Of a stretch of DNA of 64,000 nucleotides, positions 46,726 through 57,669 are shown piece after piece. Under the pieces are notes generated by a model that worked only from the letters and a program-made list of their open reading frames with translations, was not told where the DNA came from and did not search any database. The translations under genes and the position numbers were made by a program. This DNA is from Heterodera schachtii (Eukaryota; Nematoda; Chromadorea; Rhabditida; Heteroderidae), in NCBI GenBank assembly GCA_023374025.1, contig SIJG01000007.1, positions 1,283,852 through 1,347,851 on the forward strand, read 5' to 3'. Every line of letters starts with the position of its first letter. Position 1 is the first letter of the stretch.

Positions 46726-49700
46726 GAACACGGAAGAGCGACGCTTCCTTAAGGGCCAAACATTTCAAATTCTATTGGACGAACACTAATTTCCATACTC
46801 CATTGTTTTTGTTTTTTGTTTCTCTCCCCGTCAGAATTGTTTTTTATTAATTCATTGTCTTTTTTTGGCACTTTCTGCTCATTTGACCAATGATTTCTGC
46901 CCTTCATTTTCCTCACTAATTTGTCCTTTTCGCCTTTCATCACATGGCAATTCGATTAAATTTTGGTGCCAATTCGTTCGACTTGACTTGGGTACTCGAC
47001 TTGGCACAATTTGCCGCTTTGTGTTCGTGGGGGGGGGGGGGGAGAAACGCGAAATTAATTTTCGTCACGTCCGTCATTGGTCAAATGGCATTTCGCCGCT
47101 CCGCTCTCTGTTGGATGATTGATGGGGCGGGGACAAGAGGAGAAGGGGGGGGGGGGGAGGCGAGTGGCATATTTGCGGATGATACACGCACGAGGGGGGG
47201 GGGGGGGGGGGGGAAAGGCGGCATAAATTGGCCGGGAAGGGCCCCGCAGGGAAATTCGAAGAAAGAGCGCAATCGGCAGCTGCATTCGTTTCATTCATTC
47301 ATTGGCATTAAAGTTGGGCCAAAAGTACAAAAGGGTGACGAAAATTATGCCGAATTTCCAAATTGTGAATTTTTGACGAATGCCTTTGACAGTTTGGGGC
47401 CGCCCCTCTCCCCGGCGGTCTGTTGTTATTCCAAATGGTCCTTTCCCTGCCCTCCCAAACACCTTTTATCCCCCCGGGCGTCAGCTGGCAACAGTCATTC
47501 CCAATTCCCCCAAATTCCTTCTCTTTCCTTCCCTTTGTTCTCTCCGCCTTTTGTTTTCGTCTCCGCCCCTTCCCTCGGGTGGGCGCCATTACTCCCACTC
47601 GAACTCATCCGCTCTTCCCTTTCTGATTTATTACACCCCCCGGGGGAGAGCGGGCGGGGGGGGGGGGGTAATTAATAATTTATATAATTAATTAGCTGCC
47701 TTTTTTTGGGCATCGCAATGCTTTCCACATTAATTTGTTCGGTTCACAATGGCTTTTCAATTTCACCATTTGATTCGCGCGCATTGCCTAAAGTTTCCGC
47801 AACATTTTGCCCTTTGCCTCGGCTTCTTTTACGGCTCAATATTCCCTCCCCCCCCCCCAAATTGCCCCTTTACCCCCCCCCCCCTTTTTCTCCCCTTTTC
47901 CCCGCGCCTCTAAATTTATTTGGCTCCTTTGCCTTTTATTTCAGGCGAAATTGCATTGGACAGGCCCTTCCCCGGGGGAAGTTCTTCCTCTTCCTTATTG
48001 TGTGTTTGAAGTGCCACCGGCACAATTTGCCTTCCAACCCCTCCCCCCTCCCCTCCCCTCCCCTCCCTTTCCTCTCCCCCCGGAGGCGAAATAAAAAAAA
48101 TGATTGGAAATTTGGGGAAGCAAATTTAAATAAATTGACCAATTTGACCGGGGGATGGAAAACAAATGAAAGTTTCTTTAAACGGATTATTGTTAAATAC
48201 TTCGAGTTTAATGAAAAATAGAATTGATTAATTTTAATTTTTTCTTTTTGGTTTATTTAAAATTTATTATTTGGAATTTATTATTTAAAATCCAATTAAA
48301 ATTAGCAAAGAATGGGAAAATGCCCAAGTGCCCGGCCACCCAAAGCGCCGCCTTATTTTTTTTTGTGACTCACAGTTTTTTTCAAAAACACCGCAGCAGA
48401 TGAAAAGAATGTGAAAACCAAATTAAATGAATAAATAAAATAAAATTATTGTTTTGCCATTTTTTTCCTCTAATTCGACTGATTTATCTGTCGAATTCGC
48501 TGATCGCATCAACGCCTAATTAACATTGAAATGGATGGAATATTTAATCGTTCTTTCGGGTAATTGACACAATAATTAATTTTCTTTCCTCATTCCTTCT
48601 TTGTGCCTCACAGGTGAATAACTTACATATTATTATTATATTATAAATAGTTTTCTTTACTCATCTATCTTCCTTTCTCTAATTTCTCTACCACTCTCCA
48701 TCTTTGTCGCTCCCTCTCCTTCTTTCTTTCTCCCTCTTCCCCTCTCCATCTTCCTTAACCTTTATTCCCCTCTCCCTCTTTCTCCCTCTTCTCCTCTCCA
48801 TCTTCCCTCAGCTATCTTCCTCTCTCCCTCTCTATCTTCTCTTCTCCATCTTCCCTTATCTCTTCCCCTCTCCATCTTCCTCTCTCCATCTTTCTCTTCC
48901 CTCTTCCCCTCTCCCTCGCCCATTTCTCTCTCTTCCCCTCTCCATCTTTGTCGCTCCCTCTCCTTCTTTCTTTCTCCCTCTTCCCCTCTCCATCTTCCTT
49001 AACCTTTCTTCCTCTCTCCCTCTCTCTCTCTTCTATTCTCCATCTTCCCTTATCTCTTCCCCTCTCCCTCGCCCATTTCTCTCTCTTCCCCTCTCCATCT
49101 TTCTCTTCCCCTCTCCATCTTTCTCTCTCCCTCTTCCTCCCCTTTCACTCAAATTTTCATCCTTTTCGCCTTTTCCAGTGTTTGTATTTCCTCATCAAAA
49201 TCACTCCCAAAAATTTTCACATCGCGAAAGTGAAGAAAAGCGCGAAATTTCTGACGGTTTCAAATTTCAATTCATTGCCGGGGGGGGCATCAAAAAAGCG
49301 CGTCGCTCTCCCACCGGCGGACGGTCGCCCAATTGGCCTATGGAATAATTAACACGCGGCGATGATGGATTTTGAGAGGACTGAAAATGAACGGGTGGTG
49401 ACGAATAAATGAGTGACTTATCCGCTGGTGCCATCCGTTGCCCACTTTTAATTACCCTTTTCCCTTTTAGGCCCATCCCAAATATTCCCCCCCCCCCACA
49501 ACTTGACATAATGCCAATGTGTATCAGTGAAGGTTCAAGCCAAAAATAAAAAGCGAAACTGAAAAATGAAAATTGTGAAAAGCGAAACTTTAGAAAAAAG
49601 CAAAAATGCGAAAGTCGAAAAAAAAAAATAAATAATCGAAATTATCAATTTGATCCCCCCCCCCCTTCTTCCCCTTTTCCCCCTTAATTCATCCTCTTCC

Positions 49701-50386
49701 ATCTATCGTCCCCTTATTCTTCCTTCTATCCCTCACCTCCCCCTCTCGTCCGCCCATTCATCCTCTTCCACCCCCTCCCTCTCATCCGTTTCCTCCTTTC
49801 CTCTCCCTTTCCTCCCCCTTTTCACTCTGTCCCTTTTGCTTCTGCGCTTTTCAATAAGTTTAATGGCATTTCGCGACACACTTTGGCATCGCTTCACTTT
49901 TCTATCCCCAAAAAGTTCGTCGTTCGCTGCGAATTACGTGCTCAAAATGGGATAAAGAGAGGGAAACACGCCCAATTACGCGTTTCATGCGCCAGCCCAA
50001 TGGGCAGACAAAACAAAATGGTGCCGCGGCATTTTATGAAGGGGCGGGGAAATTCCCCCAAATTCCCTTTCCAAATGATGGCACAGAAAAAATGTGAAAA
50101 AACAAAAATTGGACTAATTTTAAAGTTTTTTTCTAATATTTTATTTAATCAATTAAAGATTTAAATGAATTCTTATTTGTGCAAAAAAACAAAAGCAATT
50201 AGCAATTCCTTTGAAAAAGCGTTAAGCGATGGGAAAAGGCGTTTTTTGAGCCATCCCTCGGGGGATTTCCATTCTCACGTTTTTCCTTTTTATTTTCTTC
50301 CATCTGCTGGACGCCCTTCCAAATTTAAATTTCCAAAAAGTCTATTAAAAATAGTTAATTGTTTTTTAGTTCTTAAGTCTCCTATT
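46726..50386. other. Gene-poor low-complexity region
   Basis: No exon with family similarity. Holds G runs at 47030-47042, 47147-47157 and 47195-47213, C runs near 47848-47885, CT-rich repeats (48690-49140), and C runs at 49487-49496 and 49654-49664. Open frames are Pro/Ser/Leu-rich readings of CT tracts. Confidence 0.55.
48690..49140. repeat. CT-rich minisatellite with a 244-base higher-order duplication
   Basis: Imperfect CTCTCCATCTTCC-type units. A longer segment beginning TCTTTGTCGCTCCCTCTCCT occurs at about 48701 and again at about 48945, followed both times by the same 65-base stretch including CATCTTCCTTAACCTT, so a block of about 244 bases was duplicated in tandem. Confidence 0.75.
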
Positions 50387-50525
50387 ACCGTATTCTTCCG
50401 CTTCCCTACAGTTTCCTCCTCTTCCGCGTCCTTTCCTACCGTATTCTTCCGCTTCCTACAGTTTCCTCCTCTTCCGCGTCCCTTCCTACCGTATTCTTCC
50501 GCTTCCTACAGTTTCCGTCCCTTCC
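50387..50525. repeat. 51-base minisatellite upstream of the dopamine receptor
   Basis: GTATTCTTCCGCTTCC recurs at 50390, 50441 and 50491, with CTACAGTTTCCTCCTCTTCC between, ending about 30 bases before the receptor ATG. It would lie in the promoter or 5' untranslated region. Confidence 0.8.
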
Positions 50526-50554
50526 TTGACCTCTTTTTGCGCTTCCATCGGCGG

Positions 50555-51080
50555 ATGGATGGCGCCGTTCGGTCGTCCGCCGCTTCGTCTCCGTCCCTAA
50601 GCGATGTTCTGCTCAATTTTCCCTCCTCACCTTCTCAGCCAAGCGAATTGCAACTGTTCATCTACGGATTTATCCTGGTAACTTCTCTTTCTCTTTCTTT
50701 TTCTTTTTTTAAATTTTATTTGTTATTTTATTTAAATGCTTTTCCTTCCCCAAAGGTTCTCATTCCGACCGCCACTATTCTGGGAAATGGCCTCGTCATC
50801 GTTTCTGTCCTCCGCTTCAAAGCTCTCCACTCGGCCATCAATTTTCTGATTCTCGGCTTGGCCATCGCCGATTTAGGGGTCGCTCTGTTCGTCATGCCAT
50901 ACGCCGTCTACGTTTACGTATGTTTTTTCTTTTCTTCTATAGAATGCCTTTTCTAATTGTCCGTTAGGTCCAAGGCGGTCGTTGGCTGCTCGGTTAGTCT
51001 GTTTTTTGTCTTTTCCCAGTTTGCCAATTCTCCCCCTCCCCAGGTCCGCTGATGTGCAATCTCTACCTGAGTTCGGTCCG

Positions 51081-51112
<32 letters not shown>

Positions 51113-51173
51113 ACGTTTCCCTCCCCCCTCTCTCTTCCTCCACCCCTCTCTCTCTCGCTCTCTCGCTTTCCCT

Positions 51174-51222
<49 letters not shown>

Positions 51223-54200
51223 CTCTCTCTCCTCCGTTTGATCAGTTCACTTTTCCTCTCTTAAGGACGTCGCGTGCAGTACCGCTTCCATCATTCTGCT
51301 CGCCCTGATCAGTTTCGACCGATACCAGGCGATCAGTCACCCGATTCAGTACTCGCGCCAGGCCCAGAACATCGCCCGCGTGGTGCGGCTCTTCGTCGGC
51401 GTTTGGGTGTACTCTCTGCTCGTCGCCAGTCCAATCGTTTTGGGTCCCTCCGCTTTTGGCATTCCGCCGAGTTTGGCTTTTCAATGCTCCGTTAGGTTTC
51501 AACGACCCTCCGCCCGAGGAAAGCGCTTCCGGCGCCTTTGAGCCATTCGAGTGCCGCTTCTACAACCCGTGGTTCTCCATGTTGTCCTCCTTCGTCTCCT
51601 TCCTTCTCCCCTGTTGCGTCGTCATCTTCGTTTACTTGCGCATTATTCGCGCATTGCGAAAACGCGAAAGGGCGGCGAAGGCGCGAAAGTACGCGGCAGC
51701 AAACTCAGCGGCACAATGCCAACAGCAGCAGAAGACGGCGAACGCCTCGGAAAAGTGGGGAAATTATAAATGGGGAATTGGGAAAATGGGAGGGGGAAGG
51801 GGCGAAAAACTAATTAAACGGCAAAGAGAGAGTGAGAGAGAGAGAGAGAAGAGAGCGAGAGAGAGAGGGCGGAGAGATAAAGCGGGCATTATAGAGAAGA
51901 CTGAGAGAGAGAGAGAGGGCGGAGAGATAAAACGGGAATTATAGAGAAGACGGAGGGAGAGAGAGAGAGGGCGGAGAGATAAAGCGGGGATTATAGAGAA
52001 GACGGAGAGAGAGAGGTGAACGGGAATTGAAGCAGAGAATTAAGACTATTAGAACGTTTTAGGCAACAGCTGACCAGCGAAAATCAAATGGAAAGCGAAG
52101 AGGCTGGTGAAATTGTGGCCGGACCAGGTAATTAGTAATTGATCAGTCTAATTGATAGTGTATCTCACCAATTACATTAACCAGCGATCAACATGATGAT
52201 GATCGCACTGCCAAGTCTGAACCGGAAAATGTGCCGCTACGAAAGGCACCGGCGCGCGTTGGAGGAAGCGGGTGGGACAAATGGGAGAAATGGGGGGACA
52301 AATGGGAAGAAATGGAGGGGACTAATGGAGGGAAATAGGGGAAAAATGGATACAAATGGGAAATTAAGTGAAAAAGTGCATTTTCAGCACTCGCAGAGGA
52401 CGACGGAATGTCTTCGAGCGAATCGCTGTCGGAAGACATTCGAATTTTGACCAACGACTTTTTCTCCGAAGCGCCCACTTCCAACTCAAAGTGCTTACCC
52501 TTTCTTCCATTTTTTCTCATTTTCCTTATAATTCCCCCACTTTTTCCCTCTTATTGTTAGAGGGTCCGCTTCTTTGGGTCCCTCCGGCGGTTGTCCCAGT
52601 GCCACACTGTTCAACGGTTTTCGTGCCTCATTTTCGGGCGTAATTGACATGCGCAAAAAGTCAATGGCGGATGAAATTGTGCCCTCAATTTTTGTGCCCC
52701 GCAAACGGTCGGCCTGCGACTTTGGCACGTTCAGCGCATTACGAGAAATGTCGCGCCAAAACACCGCTCCAATTAAAATACGCGTGACCACCGTCCGTGG
52801 TACTGTATTTGACAGTCATTTTGGGATCTTTTTGTTGTTTCGGGCATTTGATTCTAATAGATGACAACATCAAACGGCCAGAGACTGAAAGTGTCTGTCG
52901 TTCGCAGCTTTTGGCGCCCGAAAGTGTCGCGTGGGCGGTGCCGACGACGCGCCAAAATTCAGCGGAAGTGCCAAGAGAGAAAAGCAATGCGCAACCGCAA
53001 AAACATCAACGTAATTGCCAACGGCACGCGCCGGCAAGCCGAGGCACACTTTCTTTTCCGCTGGTCAAACGAATTGCCCTTGGCAGGGAAATTCGCGGTA
53101 ATTTGGGAGAATGGGCAAAGGAAACGAAATGCCAAATTTAGTGAATCATTATTTGCTGAATGACGGGGAGGACATGACCGATTTAATTGTGCCGGACAAC
53201 GAAGACGGACAAAAGGGGACGAAGGAGCGGCAAAATGAGCAACAACAAAGGCTGAGGAACGGCACAGAAGTGCCAAAAACGGTTGACATTTCGGAATAGG
53301 AAATTAAATACTAACGCAGAAAGTGCTACAGCCCAACGGCACCCTTTTCGGCTCCGCGTCCTTTCGCGGTCCGTCGCTTAACATTCCTTCGATGCCTCCT
53401 TTTCGGCGCGGTATTTCCTCCATTGAATTGGCCCGCGCGACAGCTGACGACGAAGAGAAAAATGACGAAGAAGCACCCGAAACGACGTCAACGAGGGGTG
53501 GGGATGAAATGCCAAAGTTGGCGCAAAAACAAAAAAAACAATTTAAGCGACCGATGAAAGTGGGGTAAAAGAAAGCGAAATATCCAATGGGAATGCCATG
53601 AACACCGCAGTCTCAACAAGTACCGTAACAAAGTCAGCAGAACAAGGGCCGACCCAACGTAAGACGCCACTGACCGCGACGATTAGCCTTGGCACGGAGA
53701 AAACGGCACGGAGCGGAACAGCAATGGCCAGCGAACAGAGCTCAAGGAGAGATCGGCACGCGAGTTTGAGGCGGAAGGTGCACAAATCGCAGCGGAAGGA
53801 GAAAAGGGCCACAAAAACGTTGGGAATCGTTGTCGGTGGGTGAGGAAAAAGGAACATTTCGGGGGGGGGGGGGAACGGGGGAAAAGCGGGACAGGACAAA
53901 GTTTGACATTTGAATGCTTAACACAATGCCATGGGTGCCCCTCCCCTCCCAAATCCGTCGACGCCATTTCTTTTGCCATTGCCTTCCGTTTCTCCGTTTA
54001 AGGCACTTTTCTGTGCTGTTGGGTGCCATTCTTCTCGCTGAACATTGCCAATGCTTTGTGCATTGAAATGGGTGCCGATTGGTGCCAAATTGGTTTCGGC
54101 CCCTTTTTCTACTCAACTTGGCTCGGCTACATGAATTCCTTCATGAACCCACTAATTTACACAATGTCAGTCCCCGAATATTCTTTAATTGATTAATTAG

Positions 54201-54292
54201 TGCTTCTTTTCAGTTTTAATGCCGAATTTCGTCGCGCATTTAAAAGTTTGCTGTTGGGTCGGCGCGGAAATGTTCTTGCCAGACGAATTTAA
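50555..54292 (+). CDS. D2-like dopamine receptor (biogenic amine GPCR)
   Basis: Seven-helix Gi/o-coupled amine receptor, closest to DOP-2/DOP-3. Sixteen exons close in frame (785 residues): 50555-50677, 50756-50917, 50968-50992, 51044-51075, 51266-51443, 51496-51754, 52063-52127, 52185-52271, 52388-52490, 52561-52799, 52861-53097, 53142-53281, 53320-53497, 53548-53835, 54003-54165, 54214-54292. Helix 1 GNGLVIVSVL; helix 2 NFLILGLAIADLGVALFVMP; helix 3 with the amine-binding Asp (DVACSTASIILLALISFDRY, including DRY); helix 5 with paired Ser (FSMLSSFVSFLLPC); helix 6 FLCCWVPFF; helix 7 MNPLIYTIFN. The third intracellular loop is very long (about 465 residues), ending KRATKTLGIVVG; the C-tail is short, both typical of D2-type receptors. 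It could also bind another monoamine. Confidence 0.9.
51080..51236. repeat. CT microsatellite in receptor intron 4
   Basis: (CT)n and (TC)n tracts with CCC interruptions fill most of the intron between 51075 and 51266. Confidence 0.85.
51864..52018. repeat. About 50-base minisatellite in receptor intron 6
   Basis: GGAGAGATAAA-CGGG--TTAT (core) recurs at 51871, 51921 and 51973, each followed by AGAGAAGAC and a GA tract. Confidence 0.8.
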
Positions 54293-54828
54293 AAGTGATG
54301 CTGGGGAAAATAGAAAGAATCAAACGCATTGAATGCCTTTTGTCGTCTAAAATCTCCGAGAAATATTTATAAAATTGAAATTTATCAACAGCAAAAAAAA
54401 AAAATTAAATAAATTATTAAAAAGTATTTTTCTCTTTTGGTCACTCCTTCTGTCAAAATGTCTTTTAACGAAAAGCAGAAAATTCTTCAAAAATCATTCT
54501 GGTGAAAATACAAAACATTTGGAGAATTCGGTACTTCGATTTTGTGCACACCCTAAAATTTATAAAAATGTGAACAAAGGGCAGAAAATTCGAAAATCGG
54601 TTCTCTTTTGAACTTGTCGAGAGTCCATTCCTACCTAATTAAATAAAAGAGTTATCAGGCATTAATATTTTCATTATATGTAATTAAATTTTGTGAAGGT
54701 CAAATGAAAAAAATAATAATATTTTGAATAAAAATTTATTAAGAATGCATAAAATGGAATAAATATAATAATTAGAACAATTAATTAAATTTTGTTTCTT
54801 TGCACTTTCTCTGTTTTTCCCCCGTCCT
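54293..54828. other. AT-rich convergent 3' flanks
   Basis: No exon seen between the receptor stop and the stop of the Gly/Cys peptide gene. Confidence 0.5.
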
Positions 54829-55354
54829 TCACTTTTTCTTTCCAAGACCTCCAAAAAGGCTGCTGAGTCCTCCGAGTCCCCCACCTTTCCGTTGAAAATT
54901 CATTAATCATTTAAAATGTGCCATTTTATTCAACGTACCGCTGCCGAAACCGCCGCCGCCGCCGCCGCACGAGGGACAACACGAATAGCAAGGAGGAGGA
55001 GGGGGAGGAGGAGAACTGAGGAAAAATGGAAGATTAGAGGAGGAGGGAGAGAACTGAGGAAAAGGGCGGGGGGGGGGGGAAGTCGACAAATTAACTCGAA
55101 ATCGGCATTCAATCGGGTAATTAGGATAATAATGTTCTGACCCGACTTTTTGACTCACCCGCCGAATTGTAGTTGGGAGGGGTCCCTCCCCACCCCGTCG
55201 ATGCTTTTGCCGTTCTCACTCACCAACATGCCGAGCAGCCGCACCCCCCTCCGCCGAACATATTATTCCCGAACAGAAACCCGTCCGTCCCCTGCACACA
55301 AAACGCCAGCAAAACAATGCTCAAAAGGCACAAATAGACGATGGATTTGCTCAT
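54829..55354 (-). CDS. Small secreted glycine- and cysteine-rich peptide
   Basis: Four exons give about 96 residues: 55224-55354, 55159-55185, 54939-55015, 54829-54884. The start MSKSIVYLCLLSIVLLAF is a clear signal peptide. The mature part reads FLFGNNMFGGGGCGCSACW, a poly-Pro stretch, CYSCCPSCGGGGGGFGSG, and a tail of GLGG and FGGLG ending in three Lys. The 38-base intron at 55186-55223 and the 27-base exon 2 fit the frame but are at the lower size limit. Composition resembles Gly-rich antimicrobial-like or matrix peptides of nematodes; function unknown. Dibasic processing is not evident inside the peptide. Confidence 0.55.
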
Positions 55355-55921
55355 GACGAAAATTTGTTAAAATTTTTCAATGCTGCAAAACCCGGCCGAG
55401 GGGTCTTTTAAAAGCGCTCATTTCGCCGCCATTTTCGGTGTAAAAAAACAGCGATATTTTTTGAACGACGAAGGGCAAAGATTGACGAAAGAAAATGACG
55501 ACGCAACGGCGACGGAAGTCAATCAACGACAGTTAATTAAGAAGTGAAATGCTGATGGAATTGCCATTCAATTACCAAAGTTCAGCCGAATTCTTTGCCC
55601 ATTCTTTGCCCTCTCCAATTAACGACAATTAATTGACTTTTAATTTGTTAGCAAATTAATAATTGTGAATATTTGACATTAAGGGCCAAATGAAAATTAT
55701 TCTTTTAATGGAAAAAAACTGAAGAAATAGGCGCAACATCATAATATAATTACGTGAATTGATCGGCTTAAGGCATTGGTCAAAAGGCTTCAAATGTTTT
55801 AGCGTTGCAAATTATGCTTTTTGTTTGTACATTTTATTTATTTTTTTATTATCCGTCCTTTGCCCCTTCCGATGGCATTGGCATTTCCCCTCAAATGCTT
55901 TTGCCTCCGTTCTCTCTCCGA
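55355..55921. other. Intergenic, nothing recognised
   Basis: 567 bases of mixed composition, AT-rich in the middle, between two minus-strand genes. Nothing in it resembles an exon or RNA gene. Confidence 0.5.
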
Positions 55922-56866
55922 TCAGTGGCCATAATATCCGCCCCCATTGCCCATTGGTGGCGTTGGGTACTGCTGCTGAAAGTCCCCGTTTTTCAGCACT
56001 CCCTTCGGCGCGGCGCCTTCGTTGAAACGGACTCGACTTCGCGAAGCCGAACTCAGAGACGAAGGCGGGGCATAAACGCCGTCGGAGAACTGCGGGGGAT
56101 GGGTGCTGAACACCACTGAAATTATGGGAATGGACAAGCATTAGCTTTTCCGATTAATGTGCTGCTTCACCTGTGCCGGTTGGAATGCCGAAACCGCAAC
56201 AAATGTGATAAAAGCCGTCCTCGCCCCGTTCTCCCACATTTTCGTACATATGCGGGTTGCGACGCCGATGGAGCCAACACCCGTTGCAGAGCAAGCAGCA
56301 GAAGAAGGAGAGGAGGATGGACAACAAAATGGAGAGGATGAGGCCGATGATGAACAGTGACCAGTCGACCCTTTAGGGGCGAATTGGACGAAACTTTTGC
56401 CAAATTGGCCGAAAAACGAACTGAAAACCGCCGCCGGGGGCGTACACGGCAGCGAAACGTTCCTCCCTTTTGTGTTGGCCAAAGTCGGCGATTTGGCCGG
56501 ACGATTCCACAACATTCACATTGTCAGGTTCACAGCAGAAATAACCCTGTGGTGGTAAAGCCAATTTCCGGTGGATTGACCCCAATAAAACAGAAAATGC
56601 CAAGAATGGCTCTTAATTACCTGATTTTCCCCCTCAAGGCTTCGGCAGCATGCCCTTGCGCATCGGAGCCTAAAAAGCGGCAAAAAATTATGGCAGCGGG
56701 CGGGGAGGGTTAATTTATCGACTTACTCGACTCCCGAAGAAAGTGTCGGACAGACAGTTTCAAAATTAGGAGGAAAGCAAAAGACAATGGGAAAGAGGAG
56801 GAGGAGCAGAGAAAACAGAGAAAAGGGCAAAGAGACAAAAGGGACGGACGAAGTGATCGACGGCAT
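55922..56866 (-). CDS. Single-pass membrane protein with Cys-rich ectodomain, Shisa/CYYR1-like architecture
   Basis: Five exons join in frame to 235 residues: 56727-56866, 56621-56669, 56422-56546, 56171-56370, 55922-56115. The ATG at 56866 opens a long hydrophobic signal peptide (SLFSLLLLLFPIVFC). The short ectodomain carries RCARACCRSLEG and GYFCCEPDNVNVV. One helix (FIIGLILSILLSILLSFFCC) is followed by a juxtamembrane CNGCW and basic HRRR. The cytosolic tail is Tyr/Pro-rich (PHMYENVG, THPPQF, YAPP, YPTPP) and ends GGGYYGH. Paired cysteines, one helix and a Pro/Tyr tail match the layout of Shisa, CYYR1 and WBP1/VOPP1 proteins, but I do not see enough identity to assign a family. A trafficking adaptor or receptor accessory role would be inference. 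Confidence 0.65.
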
Positions 56867-57669
56867 AATGGGAGGAGAAAAGGCACTAATTAGCTCACAA
56901 TCAGCTGTCTGATTAGGGGGATCTGAACGCACAAACGAAATATTTAAATGTCAATGCTTTCTTTGGCATTGTGTCACTTGCGCTTATCAGCCAACCGATA
57001 AGCCTCAAATGAGCACTCATAACCCAATTAGCTAATTATGTCTTAATTAGCGAGTGGTTGGCCGTGCACTTAGCAATTTTCGTGGCACTAGCACAGCAAA
57101 TTGACGCTAAACAGTGAAAATGACAAACAAAATAATTGGAATTCAGCCGCCCCGGCCGAAGGCGTACGCACCGCACCGATCGCTGCTGGCGCAACTAATG
57201 GCGGTTTCTCTCCTATTTTTGGGCGCTGGCGGCGTTCGTTTTTCATGCCTCGGGGACATTCATTCCTTCGCATTTTCCCAATAAAACTCTCTCCGTCACC
57301 TCCCTTTTCACATTTTGGTTCAGTGAAAATGCGCGGGCCGAGAAATCAATTGGGGGTAAAAGAAAGTTGAAAAGGAAGGGAATGACTCACAGCAAAGTTT
57401 AAAGGAATTCGGATGGATTGTTGTGGTCTTAAAATTGGTCGAGAGTTAATTGATTAATCACCGTCATTAATTAGGTTTTGAGTGAGATTTGGGGATTTGT
57501 GTGGCTAAAATCGATCAGTGCGTGCGCTCGCCTTTTGCTTCTTTTGAACGGCAAAAGAACTTCAAAATGTGCACCCTCACCCGAAACAATAGTAAACAAA
57601 CAAACAAAATCAAGTCTCGAAATTTATTAGGCAAAGTGAAAAATAAATAAAATAAAATGCGTTAAATGG
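56867..57669. other. Intergenic, nothing recognised
   Basis: 803 bases upstream of the Shisa-like gene. A minus-strand open frame with ATG at 57273 is basic and then hydrophobic but matches nothing and has no splice continuity. Confidence 0.5.

Noticed and set aside
56867..57273. Basic minus-strand open frame with ATG at 57273 as a 5' exon of the Shisa-like gene
   Set aside because: The gene already has a good ATG and signal peptide at 56866, and no junction links the two.
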